Source of the DNA: Sphingobium lactosutens DS20
GTDB lineage: Bacteria; Pseudomonadota; Alphaproteobacteria; Sphingomonadales; Sphingomonadaceae
NCBI RefSeq assembly: GCF_000445105.1
Contig: NZ_ATDP01000076.1
Location: forward strand, 1-64,000
Direction of reading: 5' to 3'
Length of the DNA: 64,000 bases
Shown here: positions 21,761 through 29,893 of the stretch, piece by piece
Layout of the letters: every line of letters starts with the position of its first letter
Position numbering within the stretch: the first letter of the stretch is position 1
Notes under the pieces: generated by a model
Told to the model about the DNA's origin: nothing
The model's database searches: none
The model's input: the letters and a program-made list of their open reading frames with translations, nothing else
Translations under genes and position numbers: made by a program

Positions 21761-23020
21761 TTACCACCGTTTTTCAAACTTGTTGCGCAGGTAGATGGCG
21801 AGGCCGTTCATCGCGAGCAGGAAGACCAGCAGCACGATGATCGCGGCGGATGTCTTTTCGACAAAGCCCTTGGACACCTCGTCCGACCAGAGGAAGATCT
21901 GCACCGGCAGCACGGTCGCCGGATCGGTCACACCGCCCGGCGGCGTGGCGATGAAAGCGCGCATCCCGATCATCAGCAGCGGCGCGGTTTCGCCGAGTGC
22001 GCGGGCCATGCCGATGATCGTGCCGGTCAGGATGCCGGGCAAGGCAAGCGGCAGGACATGCTGGAACACGACCTGTACCGGCGACGCGCCGATGCCAAGC
22101 GCAGCGTCGCGGATGCTGGGCGGCACGGACTTGATCGCGTTGCGCCCGGCGATGACGATGACGGGCATTGTCATCAGTGCCAGCGTCATGCCGCCGACCA
22201 GCGCGGCCGATCGGGGCAGGTGCAGGAGATTGAGGAAGATCGAGAGGCCAAGCAGGCCGAAGATGATCGAAGGTACCGCCGCCAGATTGTTGATCGACAC
22301 TTCGATGATGTCGGTCCACCAGGCCTTGGGCGCATATTCTTCCAGATACAGGGCGGTGGCGACGCCGATCGGGAAGCTGAGCACCAGCGTCACCAGCATC
22401 GTCAGCAACGATCCCTTGAACGCGCCCCAGATGCCGACCTGCGTCGGGTCCGTGCCGTCGCTGCCCGACAGGAAGCTCCAGTTGAAGCCCGTCGACAAGA
22501 TGCCGGCCTGGTCAAGCCGCTTGACGACGGCCTCTGCGACGGCCGTTCCGTCGCTTTTGGCGGCCAGATCAATGTCCGTCGAGGCGGGGACGCGGATGAC
22601 CTCGGTACGATTGAGGATCGTGGGATCAGCCTTGATCGCGTCGCGCAGGCTGGTCCACGCCGTCGGGGCCAGCAAGGCGTCCGCGCCCTCGCCCAATTGC
22701 TTTTCCGCGACGCTGCTCGTCACCATCGGCAGATTGGCGTTGGCGAGCGCTTCGTCGGTGATCGCTTGTGGGTCGAGCAGCATCGGCGACGCCGGAAAAT
22801 CGACCTTGAGCGCGATTTCGGTCCGGGTGAAGCCGCGAAGGCCGTTGCCCATCATCGTCACTAGCAGGAAAGCGAGGAAGGCGGCGGACAGCAGCACCGC
22901 GCCCAGTCCCAGCAGGCGAAAGCGACGTTCGGCCGCGTAGCGCCGCGCGATCCGCTTGCGCATGGCGTCGGACTTCCAGTCGGTGGGAAGCCGTTCGACA
23001 GAATGGAGAGGAGGGCTCAT
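21761..23020 (-). CDS. pstA: Phosphate ABC transporter permease PstA (extended form)
   Basis: One of the two membrane subunits of the Pst importer. The 419-residue protein is well over 100 residues longer than E. coli PstA. After a cytosolic N-terminus and a first helix ([20 protein letters not shown]), an approximately 150-residue periplasmic insert precedes the usual permease core, in the style of the DUF3333-type PstA. The core shows the EAA-like loop ([20 protein letters not shown]) and six helices. The start overlaps the pstC stop (ATGA). Its stop is 8 bases before pstB. Confidence 0.95.
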   Translation of the reverse strand: MSPPLHSVERLPTDWKSDAMRKRIARRYAAERRFRLLGLGAVLLSAAFLAFLLVTMMGNGLRGFTRTEIALKVDFPASPMLLDPQAITDEALANANLPMVTSSVAEKQLGEGADALLAPTAWTSLRDAIKADPTILNRTEVIRVPASTDIDLAAKSDGTAVAEAVVKRLDQAGILSTGFNWSFLSGSDGTDPTQVGIWGAFKGSLLTMLVTLVLSFPIGVATALYLEEYAPKAWWTDIIEVSINNLAAVPSIIFGLLGLSIFLNLLHLPRSAALVGGMTLALMTMPVIVIAGRNAIKSVPPSIRDAALGIGASPVQVVFQHVLPLALPGILTGTIIGMARALGETAPLLMIGMRAFIATPPGGVTDPATVLPVQIFLWSDEVSKGFVEKTSAAIIVLLVFLLAMNGLAIYLRNKFEKRW

Positions 23021-24411
23021 TCGTAGGCCTCGCGATATTTTTTCACGACCCGCAGGGCCACGATGTTGAGCAGCAAGGTGACGACAAACAGGACAAGTCC
23101 CAGCGCAAAGGCAGCCAGCGTCTTGGCGCTGTCAAACTCCTGGTCGCCGGTCAGCAACTGGACGATTTGCGTCGTCACGGTCGTCACGCTGGCGAAGGGA
23201 TTGAGCGTAAGGTTGGCGGCAAGGCCGGCGGCCATGACCACGATCATGGTTTCGCCGATCGCGCGGCTGACGGCCAGCAGTACGCCGCCCACGACGCCGG
23301 GCAGGGCGGCGGGGACGAGGACGCGTTTAATTGTCTCGCTCGTCGTCGCGCCCATCGCCAGGCTGCCGTCCCGCATCGACTGGGGAACGGCGGCGATGCT
23401 GTCGTCGGCCATGGATGATACGAAGGGGATGATCATCACGCCCATGACAAGGCCGGCGGCGAGCGCGCTTTCCGAACTCGCGCCCTGGATGCCGATGGCG
23501 ACGGCAAAGTCGCGCAGCGCAGGCGCAACCGTCAACGCCGCGAAATAGCCATAGACCACCGTCGGAACGCCTGCCAGCACCTCCAGCAGCGGCTTCATCC
23601 ATTTGCGGACCGGCGGGCTGGCATATTGGGTGAGGTAGACCGCGCTCATCAGCCCCAAAGGGATGGCGACGATCATGGCGATGATGGCGCCGATGAAGAT
23701 CGTGCCCCAGAATAGCGGGATCGCGCCGAACGCATCGTCATTGCCATAGCCCATGGCGGCCGACTGCGGCGACCATTTGACGCCGAATAGGAAGTCGATG
23801 GGATTGACCATCGAGAAAAAGCGGAAGCTTTCCCACAGCAGCGACGCGACAATGCCCAGCGTCGTCACAATCGCCAGCAGGGATGCCAGCAGCAACGCCA
23901 TCATCACCAGCCGTTCGACCCGGGTGCGGGCGCGAAAGTCCGGCCGGATGCGGGTGAAGGCATAGGCGCCGCCGGCAAAGGCAAGGATCAGCGCCAGCGC
24001 CGCGCCGGCAATGCCATATTCGCTGATCGCCGTGCGATAAGGTTCGACCAGCGCCTGGCTCGCGGGATTGAAGGCCCCGGCCTGTAGCCCGCTGGCGATG
24101 GCGCGCGCTTCGCCCAATATGGCGGAGCGCGCGAAGCCGTCGGCGGGCAGGGCCTGGGCCGCCGGGTCCGCCAGCACGCTCTGCGTGACGAGGCCCGGCG
24201 CGACATTGGCCCAGACCGCCAGGAAAATGCCGGCGGGGATCAGCGTCCACAGCGCCACATACCAGCCATGATAGCCGGGCAGCGAGTGAACGGCGTCGCG
24301 ACGCCCGGTCGCGCGCGCGGCGGTCTGCAACCGCATGGCGCGGGCGCGGGCGCTGACCCAGGCGATAGCGCCCAGGCCTGCGAGCAGCAGGATGATGGCA
24401 GGTCCGGTCAT
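23017..24411 (-). CDS. pstC: Phosphate ABC transporter permease PstC (extended form)
   Basis: The partner permease of PstA. At 464 residues it is much longer than the roughly 320-residue E. coli protein. An N-terminal block with helices at 1-22 and around 50-70, a hydrophilic stretch and another helix near 135-150 precedes the classical core. The core has the EAA-type loop (MRDGSLAMGATTSETIKRVL) and a typical C-terminal helix. It begins 10 bp after pstS, with GAAGG before the ATG, and ends in a 4-base overlap with pstA. Both permeases being extended suggests they coevolved. Confidence 0.95.
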   Translation of the reverse strand: MTGPAIILLLAGLGAIAWVSARARAMRLQTAARATGRRDAVHSLPGYHGWYVALWTLIPAGIFLAVWANVAPGLVTQSVLADPAAQALPADGFARSAILGEARAIASGLQAGAFNPASQALVEPYRTAISEYGIAGAALALILAFAGGAYAFTRIRPDFRARTRVERLVMMALLLASLLAIVTTLGIVASLLWESFRFFSMVNPIDFLFGVKWSPQSAAMGYGNDDAFGAIPLFWGTIFIGAIIAMIVAIPLGLMSAVYLTQYASPPVRKWMKPLLEVLAGVPTVVYGYFAALTVAPALRDFAVAIGIQGASSESALAAGLVMGVMIIPFVSSMADDSIAAVPQSMRDGSLAMGATTSETIKRVLVPAALPGVVGGVLLAVSRAIGETMIVVMAAGLAANLTLNPFASVTTVTTQIVQLLTGDQEFDSAKTLAAFALGLVLFVVTLLLNIVALRVVKKYREAYE

Positions 24412-24421
24412 TGGCCTTCGC

Positions 24422-25474
24422 TTATTTGAGGTCGGCGCCGTCGAGCACGGTCAGCGACTTGACCGTCTCGGCATTGGCCTTGCGCACATCGTCGGGCGCC
24501 GGGACCATGCCGCGCTTGGCGAGCACGCCGCCCGGACCCCAGTTGGAGGCGAAGATGTTGAGATAGGCCTGGAGGCCTGGCACCGCCTGCATATGCGCCT
24601 TCTTCACATAGATGTAGAGCGGGCGCGCGCCGGGATACTGACCGGTCGATACGGTTTCATAGGTCGCCTGGATGCCGTTGATCGGCACGTCTTTCAGCGT
24701 GTTCTTATTTTCTTCCAGGAAACTGAAACCGAAGACGCCGACCGCATTGGGATTGGCGCCCAGCTTCTGCACGATCAGATTGTCGTTTTCGCCCGAATCG
24801 ACATATTTGCCGTCTTCGCGAATGCGGGTGCAGGTCGCCTTATATTCATCCTCATTCTTTTCCTTGAGCGCCGCCATGGCCGGATCGGTCTGGCAGCCCT
24901 TTTCGAGGATCAGTTCAGCGAGCGAATCGCGGGTGCCGCTGGTCGAGGGCGGGCCGAAGACGGAAATGGGGATGGCGGGCAGGCTGGCATCGACATCCTT
25001 CCAGGTCTGCGCCTTGTTCGCGCCCTTGCCATAAGGATTGGCGGCCAGCGCCTCATAGACGATCTTGGGCGTCAGCGACAGGCCGGGGCCTTCCTTCGAT
25101 TCGGCGAAGGCCAGACCGTCGACGCCGATCTGCACTTCGATGATGTCCTTGACGCCATTGGCCTGACACTGATCGAATTCGGACTTCTTCATCCGGCGCG
25201 ACGCGTCCTCAATATCGGGATGCTGAGCGCCGACGCCGGCGCAAAACAGCTTCATGCCGCCGCCCGTGCCGGTCGATTCGATGATCGGCGATTTCATGCC
25301 GGGATTGCTCTGGACGAACAGTTCGGCGGCCGCGGTGGCGAAGGGATAGACGGTGGAGGAACCGACGGCGCGGATCTGATCACGGGTGCTGCCGGCGCTG
25401 CCCGACTGGTCTCCGCAGGCGGCAAGGCTGAGGACGCTCGTGGCCGCAGCGGCGAGCAAGGCGAATGTCTTCAC
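24422..25474 (-). CDS. pstS: Phosphate ABC transporter substrate-binding protein PstS
   Basis: The periplasmic phosphate-binding protein, here predicted to be a lipoprotein: signal KTFALLAAAATSVLSLAAC with the lipobox LAAC. I choose GTG 25474 because GGAG sits 6 bases upstream and because the resulting N-terminus is a normal signal. The ATG 12 bases earlier would overlap that GGAG and add the acidic residues EID. The product has 350 residues, with phosphate-loop motifs AVGSSTVYPF, ESTGTGGG and STSGTRDSL. It lies about 83 bp downstream of a three-repeat Pho box, so it should be strongly induced by phosphate starvation. Confidence 0.95.
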   Translation of the reverse strand: MKTFALLAAAATSVLSLAACGDQSGSAGSTRDQIRAVGSSTVYPFATAAAELFVQSNPGMKSPIIESTGTGGGMKLFCAGVGAQHPDIEDASRRMKKSEFDQCQANGVKDIIEVQIGVDGLAFAESKEGPGLSLTPKIVYEALAANPYGKGANKAQTWKDVDASLPAIPISVFGPPSTSGTRDSLAELILEKGCQTDPAMAALKEKNEDEYKATCTRIREDGKYVDSGENDNLIVQKLGANPNAVGVFGFSFLEENKNTLKDVPINGIQATYETVSTGQYPGARPLYIYVKKAHMQAVPGLQAYLNIFASNWGPGGVLAKRGMVPAPDDVRKANAETVKSLTVLDGADLK

Positions 25475-25484
25475 GTCTATCTCC
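25475..25484 (-). promoter_or_regulatory. Ribosome-binding site that decides the pstS start
   Basis: On the minus strand GGAG (25484-25481) is followed by six bases and then GTG. The competing ATG (25486-25484) overlaps this GGAG and has no comparable site of its own. Confidence 0.6.
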
Positions 25485-25556
25485 ATTGTCGAAGCCGCGA
25501 ATCCTGTGTCGCCGCCCCCCTTGGAGCCGGCCTTAGTCGCGGACAGTCGCGCCTTT

Positions 25557-25584
25557 GTGACATTCCCATTTCATTTTCATGACA
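25557..25584 (-). promoter_or_regulatory. Pho box (PhoB site) upstream of pstS
   Basis: On the minus strand three direct hexamers lie exactly 11 bp apart: TGTCAT (25584-25579), TGAAAT (25573-25568) and TGTCAC (25562-25557). This is the known PhoB half-site spacing and close to the consensus. The box starts inside the phoR stop region (phoR ends at 25577) and is 83 bp before the pstS GTG. It implies an internal, phosphate-controlled promoter for pstSCAB-phoU-phoB. Confidence 0.8.
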
Positions 25585-26872
25585 TCGTGCCCGATAGCGC
25601 CGATGGGCGTTTCTTTTCGTCCATCTTCGCCGCCATGTCGTCCGCCGGCAGCGGCAGCAGCACGGTGATGCTGGTCCCCTTGCCCAGCGTGCTGGCTATG
25701 TCCAGGCGGCCGCGATGGCGTTCCACGATATGCTTGACGATGGCAAGACCCAGGCCCGTACCGCCCATGGCGCGGCTGCGGCCCGAATCGACGCGGTAGA
25801 AGCGCTCGGTCAGGCGCGGCAGATGATCGGGGCCGATGCCTTCGCCTTCATCGGCGACGCAGAGCCGGGCCATGCCGCTCGACCCTTCGGACAGCGTCAC
25901 CTTGATCGGCGTTCCGGGCCGGCCATATTTGACCGAATTGCCAATCAGATTGTGAATGAGCTGCGACAATTGCGCCCGATCGCCCAGCACCGGCGGCAGT
26001 GACGGGCCGATGTCCATTTCCACGTCGCGGCCCCGCTCGCCATGACTGGAACGGAACACGCCGACGACTTCGGCCACCAGTTCGGAGAGGTCCACCGCGC
26101 TGTCGGGCGTGCGATATTTTTCGGCCTCGATCCTGGAAAGCGAAATCAGGTCGTCGATCAATCGCTGCATCCGGCGCGCTTCGCCGTCCATGATCTTTAG
26201 GAAGCGCTGCCGGGTTTCGACGTCCTTGCCCAGTTCGGGATCGGCGAGCGTTTCGATGAAGCCTAATATGCCAGCCAAGGGCGTGCGCAGTTCGTGGCTT
26301 GCATTGGCGACGAAGTCCACGCGCATCCGCTCGGCGGCGTGGGTGCCGCTATGATCGACCAGATGGACCAGTCGCCGCATCGCTTCCACCGCACCGACCG
26401 GCGCGACGCGCATCTGCCAGCGCTGGTCGCGGGTGCCAAGGCCCACCAACTCGATCATGATCGGTTCCGCCAGCGGGGCCATGCTGGCCAGACGTTCGGC
26501 CGCGGCGGGGTGGCGGATGGCGATGCGCGCATCCTCGCCTTCGATATGGGCGCCCAGCAGCCGCATGGCGGCGCGGTTGGCGCGGGCGATGCGACCCTTT
26601 TCCACCAGCATCAGCGGGTCGGAAATCCCTTCCAGCAGGCTGGGGAAGTCAGGGTGCGCGGTGATATCGGTCTGTTCGGGTGCGGCGATGGCGAGCGGCG
26701 CTTCTGTCGGTCGCAGGCCCGCATCGCCCGATGTGATGATCAGGACCAGAACGCCCGCCAGGATCGGCAAGGCGATGTGCAGGGGGTGCGCGCCCATTAT
26801 CAGGGCACCGCCCGTGCCTAGCAGCAGCATGGCGAGCGAGGCGGTGATTTGCGAGATACTGAGCCGATTCAT
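25577..26872 (-). CDS. phoR: Phosphate regulon sensor histidine kinase PhoR
   Basis: A membrane histidine kinase that phosphorylates PhoB. Numbering from ATG 26872 (431 residues): two N-terminal helices (11-28 and 32-48) with almost no periplasmic loop, a PAS-like region (78-170), the dimerisation box with phospho-acceptor His193 in ASHELRTPL, then the ATP-binding N, G1 and G2 boxes (NLIGNSVKYG, DEGEGIG, GGTGLGLAIVKHI). The minimal sensor domain fits signalling through PstSCAB-PhoU. Upstream in-frame starts exist, and none has a good ribosome-binding site. Confidence 0.95.
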   Translation of the reverse strand: MNRLSISQITASLAMLLLGTGGALIMGAHPLHIALPILAGVLVLIITSGDAGLRPTEAPLAIAAPEQTDITAHPDFPSLLEGISDPLMLVEKGRIARANRAAMRLLGAHIEGEDARIAIRHPAAAERLASMAPLAEPIMIELVGLGTRDQRWQMRVAPVGAVEAMRRLVHLVDHSGTHAAERMRVDFVANASHELRTPLAGILGFIETLADPELGKDVETRQRFLKIMDGEARRMQRLIDDLISLSRIEAEKYRTPDSAVDLSELVAEVVGVFRSSHGERGRDVEMDIGPSLPPVLGDRAQLSQLIHNLIGNSVKYGRPGTPIKVTLSEGSSGMARLCVADEGEGIGPDHLPRLTERFYRVDSGRSRAMGGTGLGLAIVKHIVERHRGRLDIASTLGKGTSITVLLPLPADDMAAKMDEKKRPSALSGTMS

Positions 26873-26973
26873 GGTTACCGCACTGGAATTGTCGCGCATT
26901 TGCTGCGAATGTCTTGTTCCAATAGCGGGCAATCTTTACGCTTTGGCAAGTGCCCGATGCGAAATGGAGCGAT

Positions 26974-27414
26974 ATGACCGATCCCAAGCCCGATCAGGAC
27001 GGGGATGTCCCGCATCAGCCCTCCGCCGCCGATGGCTTGGCCGAAGGTGGCGTCGCGTCGCGTCGCCAGTTGCTGATGGGCGGGGCGGTCGCCGCGTCGA
27101 CCATCGTGTCCATCCGGCCGGCCCTGGCCAATACCGCCGCGTCGGTCCTCAATTGCACCATCCCGGTCCCCGACCAGGGACGGGCAGGCAATTATATCGC
27201 GCCCAATGGGCAGGTCGTGCCGCCGGGAACGCCAGGCGCCTTCCCCGGTACGGGGCGCAGCTATACCGGCGAGCAGGTGAAACAGGCGCTGCGCGGACGG
27301 CCGTTGCCGGGCACGAGCTACGATCAGAACCAGGCCTATCTCAACTATATCCGCCGACTCCAGTCGGGAACGAGCGGCTTTACCTGCTACGCATCGTTGC
27401 AGATGCCGCGATAG
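26974..27414 (+). CDS. Small Tat-exported protein of unknown function
   Basis: A 146-residue protein. ATG 26974 has GGAG six bases upstream. An acidic, low-complexity leader of about 28 residues precedes a twin-arginine signal (SRRQLLMGGAVAASTIVSIR, then PALA). The mature part is about 95 residues, with two cysteines (VLNCTIP and FTCYAS), a Gly/Pro-rich middle and NQAYLNYIRRLQSG. I do not recognise the family. It is divergent from phoR and precedes the glycosyltransferase and PqqD/HprK-like genes in the same direction, so it could belong to their system as a substrate or exported partner. This link is only inferred from position. Confidence 0.75.
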   Translation: MTDPKPDQDGDVPHQPSAADGLAEGGVASRRQLLMGGAVAASTIVSIRPALANTAASVLNCTIPVPDQGRAGNYIAPNGQVVPPGTPGAFPGTGRSYTGEQVKQALRGRPLPGTSYDQNQAYLNYIRRLQSGTSGFTCYASLQMPR

Positions 27415-27520
27415 GGCGACCTGCCGCCGCGTCGCACGGTGTGGGCGAGGGGGAGCCGATACGGAACGCGCGCGTTGATGCCGTCAAACCAGCGATACTG
27501 GTTCAGATGGTGGAGACACA

Positions 27521-28681
27521 ATGTTTCAGCATAATGTCGGGTCAAGGGACGACCTGTCAGCGGCAATCTATCTCTACCGACCCGGCGATGGCGGACTGGA
27601 TCGGGTCGCCATCATGCTGGCCAATCACATGGCGCGCCAGGGCAAGGCCGTCGAATTATGGATGGCGCATACCGACGGCGTCAGCGCGCATCTCATCGAT
27701 GCTCGCGTGCCAGTGCGACGGGTGACGTCTCCCGGCGGCAACCGACGCCTGTCGATGATCGCCCAGTTCCCCGCGCTGGCCGCAATGGTGCGGCGGCACC
27801 GGCCGAACATCCTCTATTCCGCCGGCAACCAAAGCAACATGCTGGTCGCGCTGGCGTGCCTGGGGACCACGACCCGATCGGTGGCGCGTATCTCCAACCC
27901 CATCTGCCCGCCCGGTCGCCATGATCTGGCAGCCTGGGCGCGGTGGAAACGATTTTGCGCGATCAGCCGGATCAGCGACCTGACCATCGTCATGGGCGAA
28001 CATGATCGCGCATTGCTCGCCCGGAGCGGGACGGTGCGCCTGCTACCCCGGCCGACCGTGACCCCGGTCATGGACAAGGTGCGGATGGAGCGGCAGCCGC
28101 GTGATGCCGACGCGCCTTATCAACTGCTGATGGTCGGGCGACTGGTCGAGCAGAAGGATCATGCAACGGCACTGGCGGCGCTGGCGCGGCTGTCGCACCT
28201 CGATTGGCGGCTGACGATCGCGGGCGATGGGCCGCTGCGCGCGTCATTGGCAGCGCAGGCGGCAGCGCTCTGCATCGCCGATCGCGTCGTCTTCACGGGC
28301 TATGTCGCCGATCCCGAAAGGCTCGCCGATTTGATGGGGCAGGCGGACCTGCTGTTGCAGCCCTCTCGCTGGGAGGGGTTGTGCGCCACCCTGATCGAGG
28401 CGCTGGCCTGTGGCGCAAACGTCGTGGCTACCGACAGTACGCCCAATATACGTCCGGTTCTGGCCGCCGCTGGCCAGCATCCCCCCGTGCCAACCGGCGA
28501 CAGCGTGGCGCTGGCCCATGCGATCGAACGGACGCTGGCGCGTCCCGCGCCCATGTCGCTTGTTGAAGCGGCGATCCGCGATCACCGGGCGGCGCAGGCG
28601 CTCGACGCCTATGTCGCGGCGTTCGCCGATCTCATTCCGTCACCCGTAGCTTCGATCCTGCCCTCGCCTGCATGGCCCTGA
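27521..28681 (+). CDS. GT4-family glycosyltransferase
   Basis: A 386-residue cytoplasmic GT-B enzyme. The C-terminal half shows the GT4 pattern: LLMVGRLVEQKDHATALAAL, TIAGDGPLR, VVFTGYV, and the sugar-nucleotide motif SRWEGLCATLIEALACG with the E-x7-E acidic pair. The N-terminal half begins with the glycine turn PGDGGLDRVAIMLAN. Donor and acceptor are unknown. GGAG seven bases before ATG 27521 supports the start. It lies 44 bp upstream of the PqqD-like gene and is probably in the same operon. Confidence 0.88.
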   Translation: MFQHNVGSRDDLSAAIYLYRPGDGGLDRVAIMLANHMARQGKAVELWMAHTDGVSAHLIDARVPVRRVTSPGGNRRLSMIAQFPALAAMVRRHRPNILYSAGNQSNMLVALACLGTTTRSVARISNPICPPGRHDLAAWARWKRFCAISRISDLTIVMGEHDRALLARSGTVRLLPRPTVTPVMDKVRMERQPRDADAPYQLLMVGRLVEQKDHATALAALARLSHLDWRLTIAGDGPLRASLAAQAAALCIADRVVFTGYVADPERLADLMGQADLLLQPSRWEGLCATLIEALACGANVVATDSTPNIRPVLAAAGQHPPVPTGDSVALAHAIERTLARPAPMSLVEAAIRDHRAAQALDAYVAAFADLIPSPVASILPSPAWP

Positions 28682-28724
28682 TGCGTTAGCGTCTTGGCTA
28701 CCCTCTCCCCTTATGGGTGGGGTC

Positions 28725-29033
28725 ATGCCGCAGGACCAGCGACCTTTGGACCAGATAAAGCGTTACCGTATCGACCCGCGCGACGCGTGCCTGACCTGCG
28801 CGCTCGATGATCTGACTCTGCTCTATCATGGCCGATCGGGGCAGACGCACATGGTGATCAGCCCCGTGCCAGAAATACTCCGCGCGATGCAGGATGGCGC
28901 CACCATGACGGTGAACGACCTGTGGCATCGGCTTGCGCAAAGCTATGATCTGGGCGATCGCGACGATGCTTTGGCGCAGGTCGGCGCGCAACTGGAGGCA
29001 CTGGAGGCGCTGGGTCTGGTGCGCGTGGCATGA
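28725..29033 (+). CDS. PqqD-like protein (HPr-rel-A type)
   Basis: A 102-residue protein resembling PqqD / RiPP-recognition-element folds, which bind leader peptides for modifying enzymes. Features are an N-terminal beta region (IKRYRIDPRDACLTCALDDL, then TLLYHGRSGQTHMV) and a helical C-terminus (NDLWHRLAQSYD, then VGAQLEALEALGLV). ATG 28725 is preceded by GGTGGGG; an ATG 12 bases earlier is an alternative. It ends in an ATGA overlap with the HprK-like gene. From memory, this combination carries the database name HPr-rel-A system. No peptide substrate is established. Confidence 0.8.
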   Translation: MPQDQRPLDQIKRYRIDPRDACLTCALDDLTLLYHGRSGQTHMVISPVPEILRAMQDGATMTVNDLWHRLAQSYDLGDRDDALAQVGAQLEALEALGLVRVA

Positions 29034-29893
29034 AGCATAGCCTGACCCTGCAAATCGGACCCGCCACCTTCCGGATCGGGTCGGCCTGGCGCGCGCCGAT
29101 AGACCAGCTTGCGAATCTTTATGCCGGCTATCCCGACCGCCCCGGCGCCATTGCCGACTTCACGGTGCGGTTGCAGCCGACCAATATGCTGCGGCGATGG
29201 GTACGGCCGTCCATCTTCATCACTGGCGATCACGGCCTGGCCGACGCGGCGCCGATGAGCCTGTCCCACGGACTGCTGGCGGCGGAAATGGGGATGAACC
29301 TGCAAATGGCGCTGGGATGGCGGCGGCATCTGCTGCTCCATGCGTCGAGCGCCGAAAAGGACGGCCGCGCACTTGTGATGACGGGCGAATCAGGATCGGG
29401 CAAATCGACGCTGGCGGCATTGCTGGGGGAACGCGGTTGGCGGCTGATGGGCGACGAGTTTGCGCTGCTGGACCTCGACAATGGCGCGATCCTGCCTTTT
29501 CCGCGCCTCGTTTCCCTTAAAAACCAGGCTATCGGCCTCGTGCAGCATGTGGTGGGCGCGCAGCGCATGGGGCCGCTGCTGCGCGCCACGGCCAAGGGCG
29601 ACATCCGCCATCTGGTGCCGCGACCCGACGCTGTGGCGCAAATGGCGCAAGGGGCGATGCCGGCGATGCTGCTCTTCCCGCGATTTGGCCATGATGCGGC
29701 GATCCGGCCCGTGGGGCAGGGGGAAGCCTTCATGCGGCTGACTCAGGCTTCGACCAATTATGTCGCATTGGGCGAACCGGGCTTTGTCGCGCTGACGCGC
29801 TTCGTCACCGGCGTGCCCGCCTGCGCGATGGATTTCCCATCAGGGGAAGCCGCGTTCGAGATGATCGACCGGCTGTGGGAGGACGGCGCATGA
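29030..29893 (+). CDS. HPr-kinase-related P-loop protein (HprK-related kinase A type)
   Basis: A 287-residue protein with a P-loop core like HPr kinase/phosphorylase. His104 (LLLHAS), then Walker A GESGSGKST at 119-127, and WRLMGDEFALLD, where Asp142 sits as in HprK. The N-terminal 100 residues are distinct from HprK, and the HPr kinase C-terminal regulatory helix is not obvious. Related kinases phosphorylate lasso-peptide precursors, but no lasso enzymes are nearby. It is coupled by 4-base overlaps to the PqqD-like gene before it and the nucleotidyltransferase after it. Confidence 0.85.
   Translation: MKHSLTLQIGPATFRIGSAWRAPIDQLANLYAGYPDRPGAIADFTVRLQPTNMLRRWVRPSIFITGDHGLADAAPMSLSHGLLAAEMGMNLQMALGWRRHLLLHASSAEKDGRALVMTGESGSGKSTLAALLGERGWRLMGDEFALLDLDNGAILPFPRLVSLKNQAIGLVQHVVGAQRMGPLLRATAKGDIRHLVPRPDAVAQMAQGAMPAMLLFPRFGHDAAIRPVGQGEAFMRLTQASTNYVALGEPGFVALTRFVTGVPACAMDFPSGEAAFEMIDRLWEDGA

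Noticed and set aside
26433..27725. 430-codon frame overlapping phoR, the Tat protein and the GT4 gene
   Set aside because: It overlaps three better genes in other phases and is low-complexity Arg/Ser/Pro-rich. Its end contains Cys codons that at first looked like a precursor peptide before the PqqD-like gene, but they are shadow codons of the GT4 gene.
29030..29893. Lasso-peptide biosynthesis locus
   Set aside because: The kinase and nucleotidyltransferase types occur in such loci, but no lasso cyclase, B2 protease or precursor with the expected leader could be found within several kilobases.
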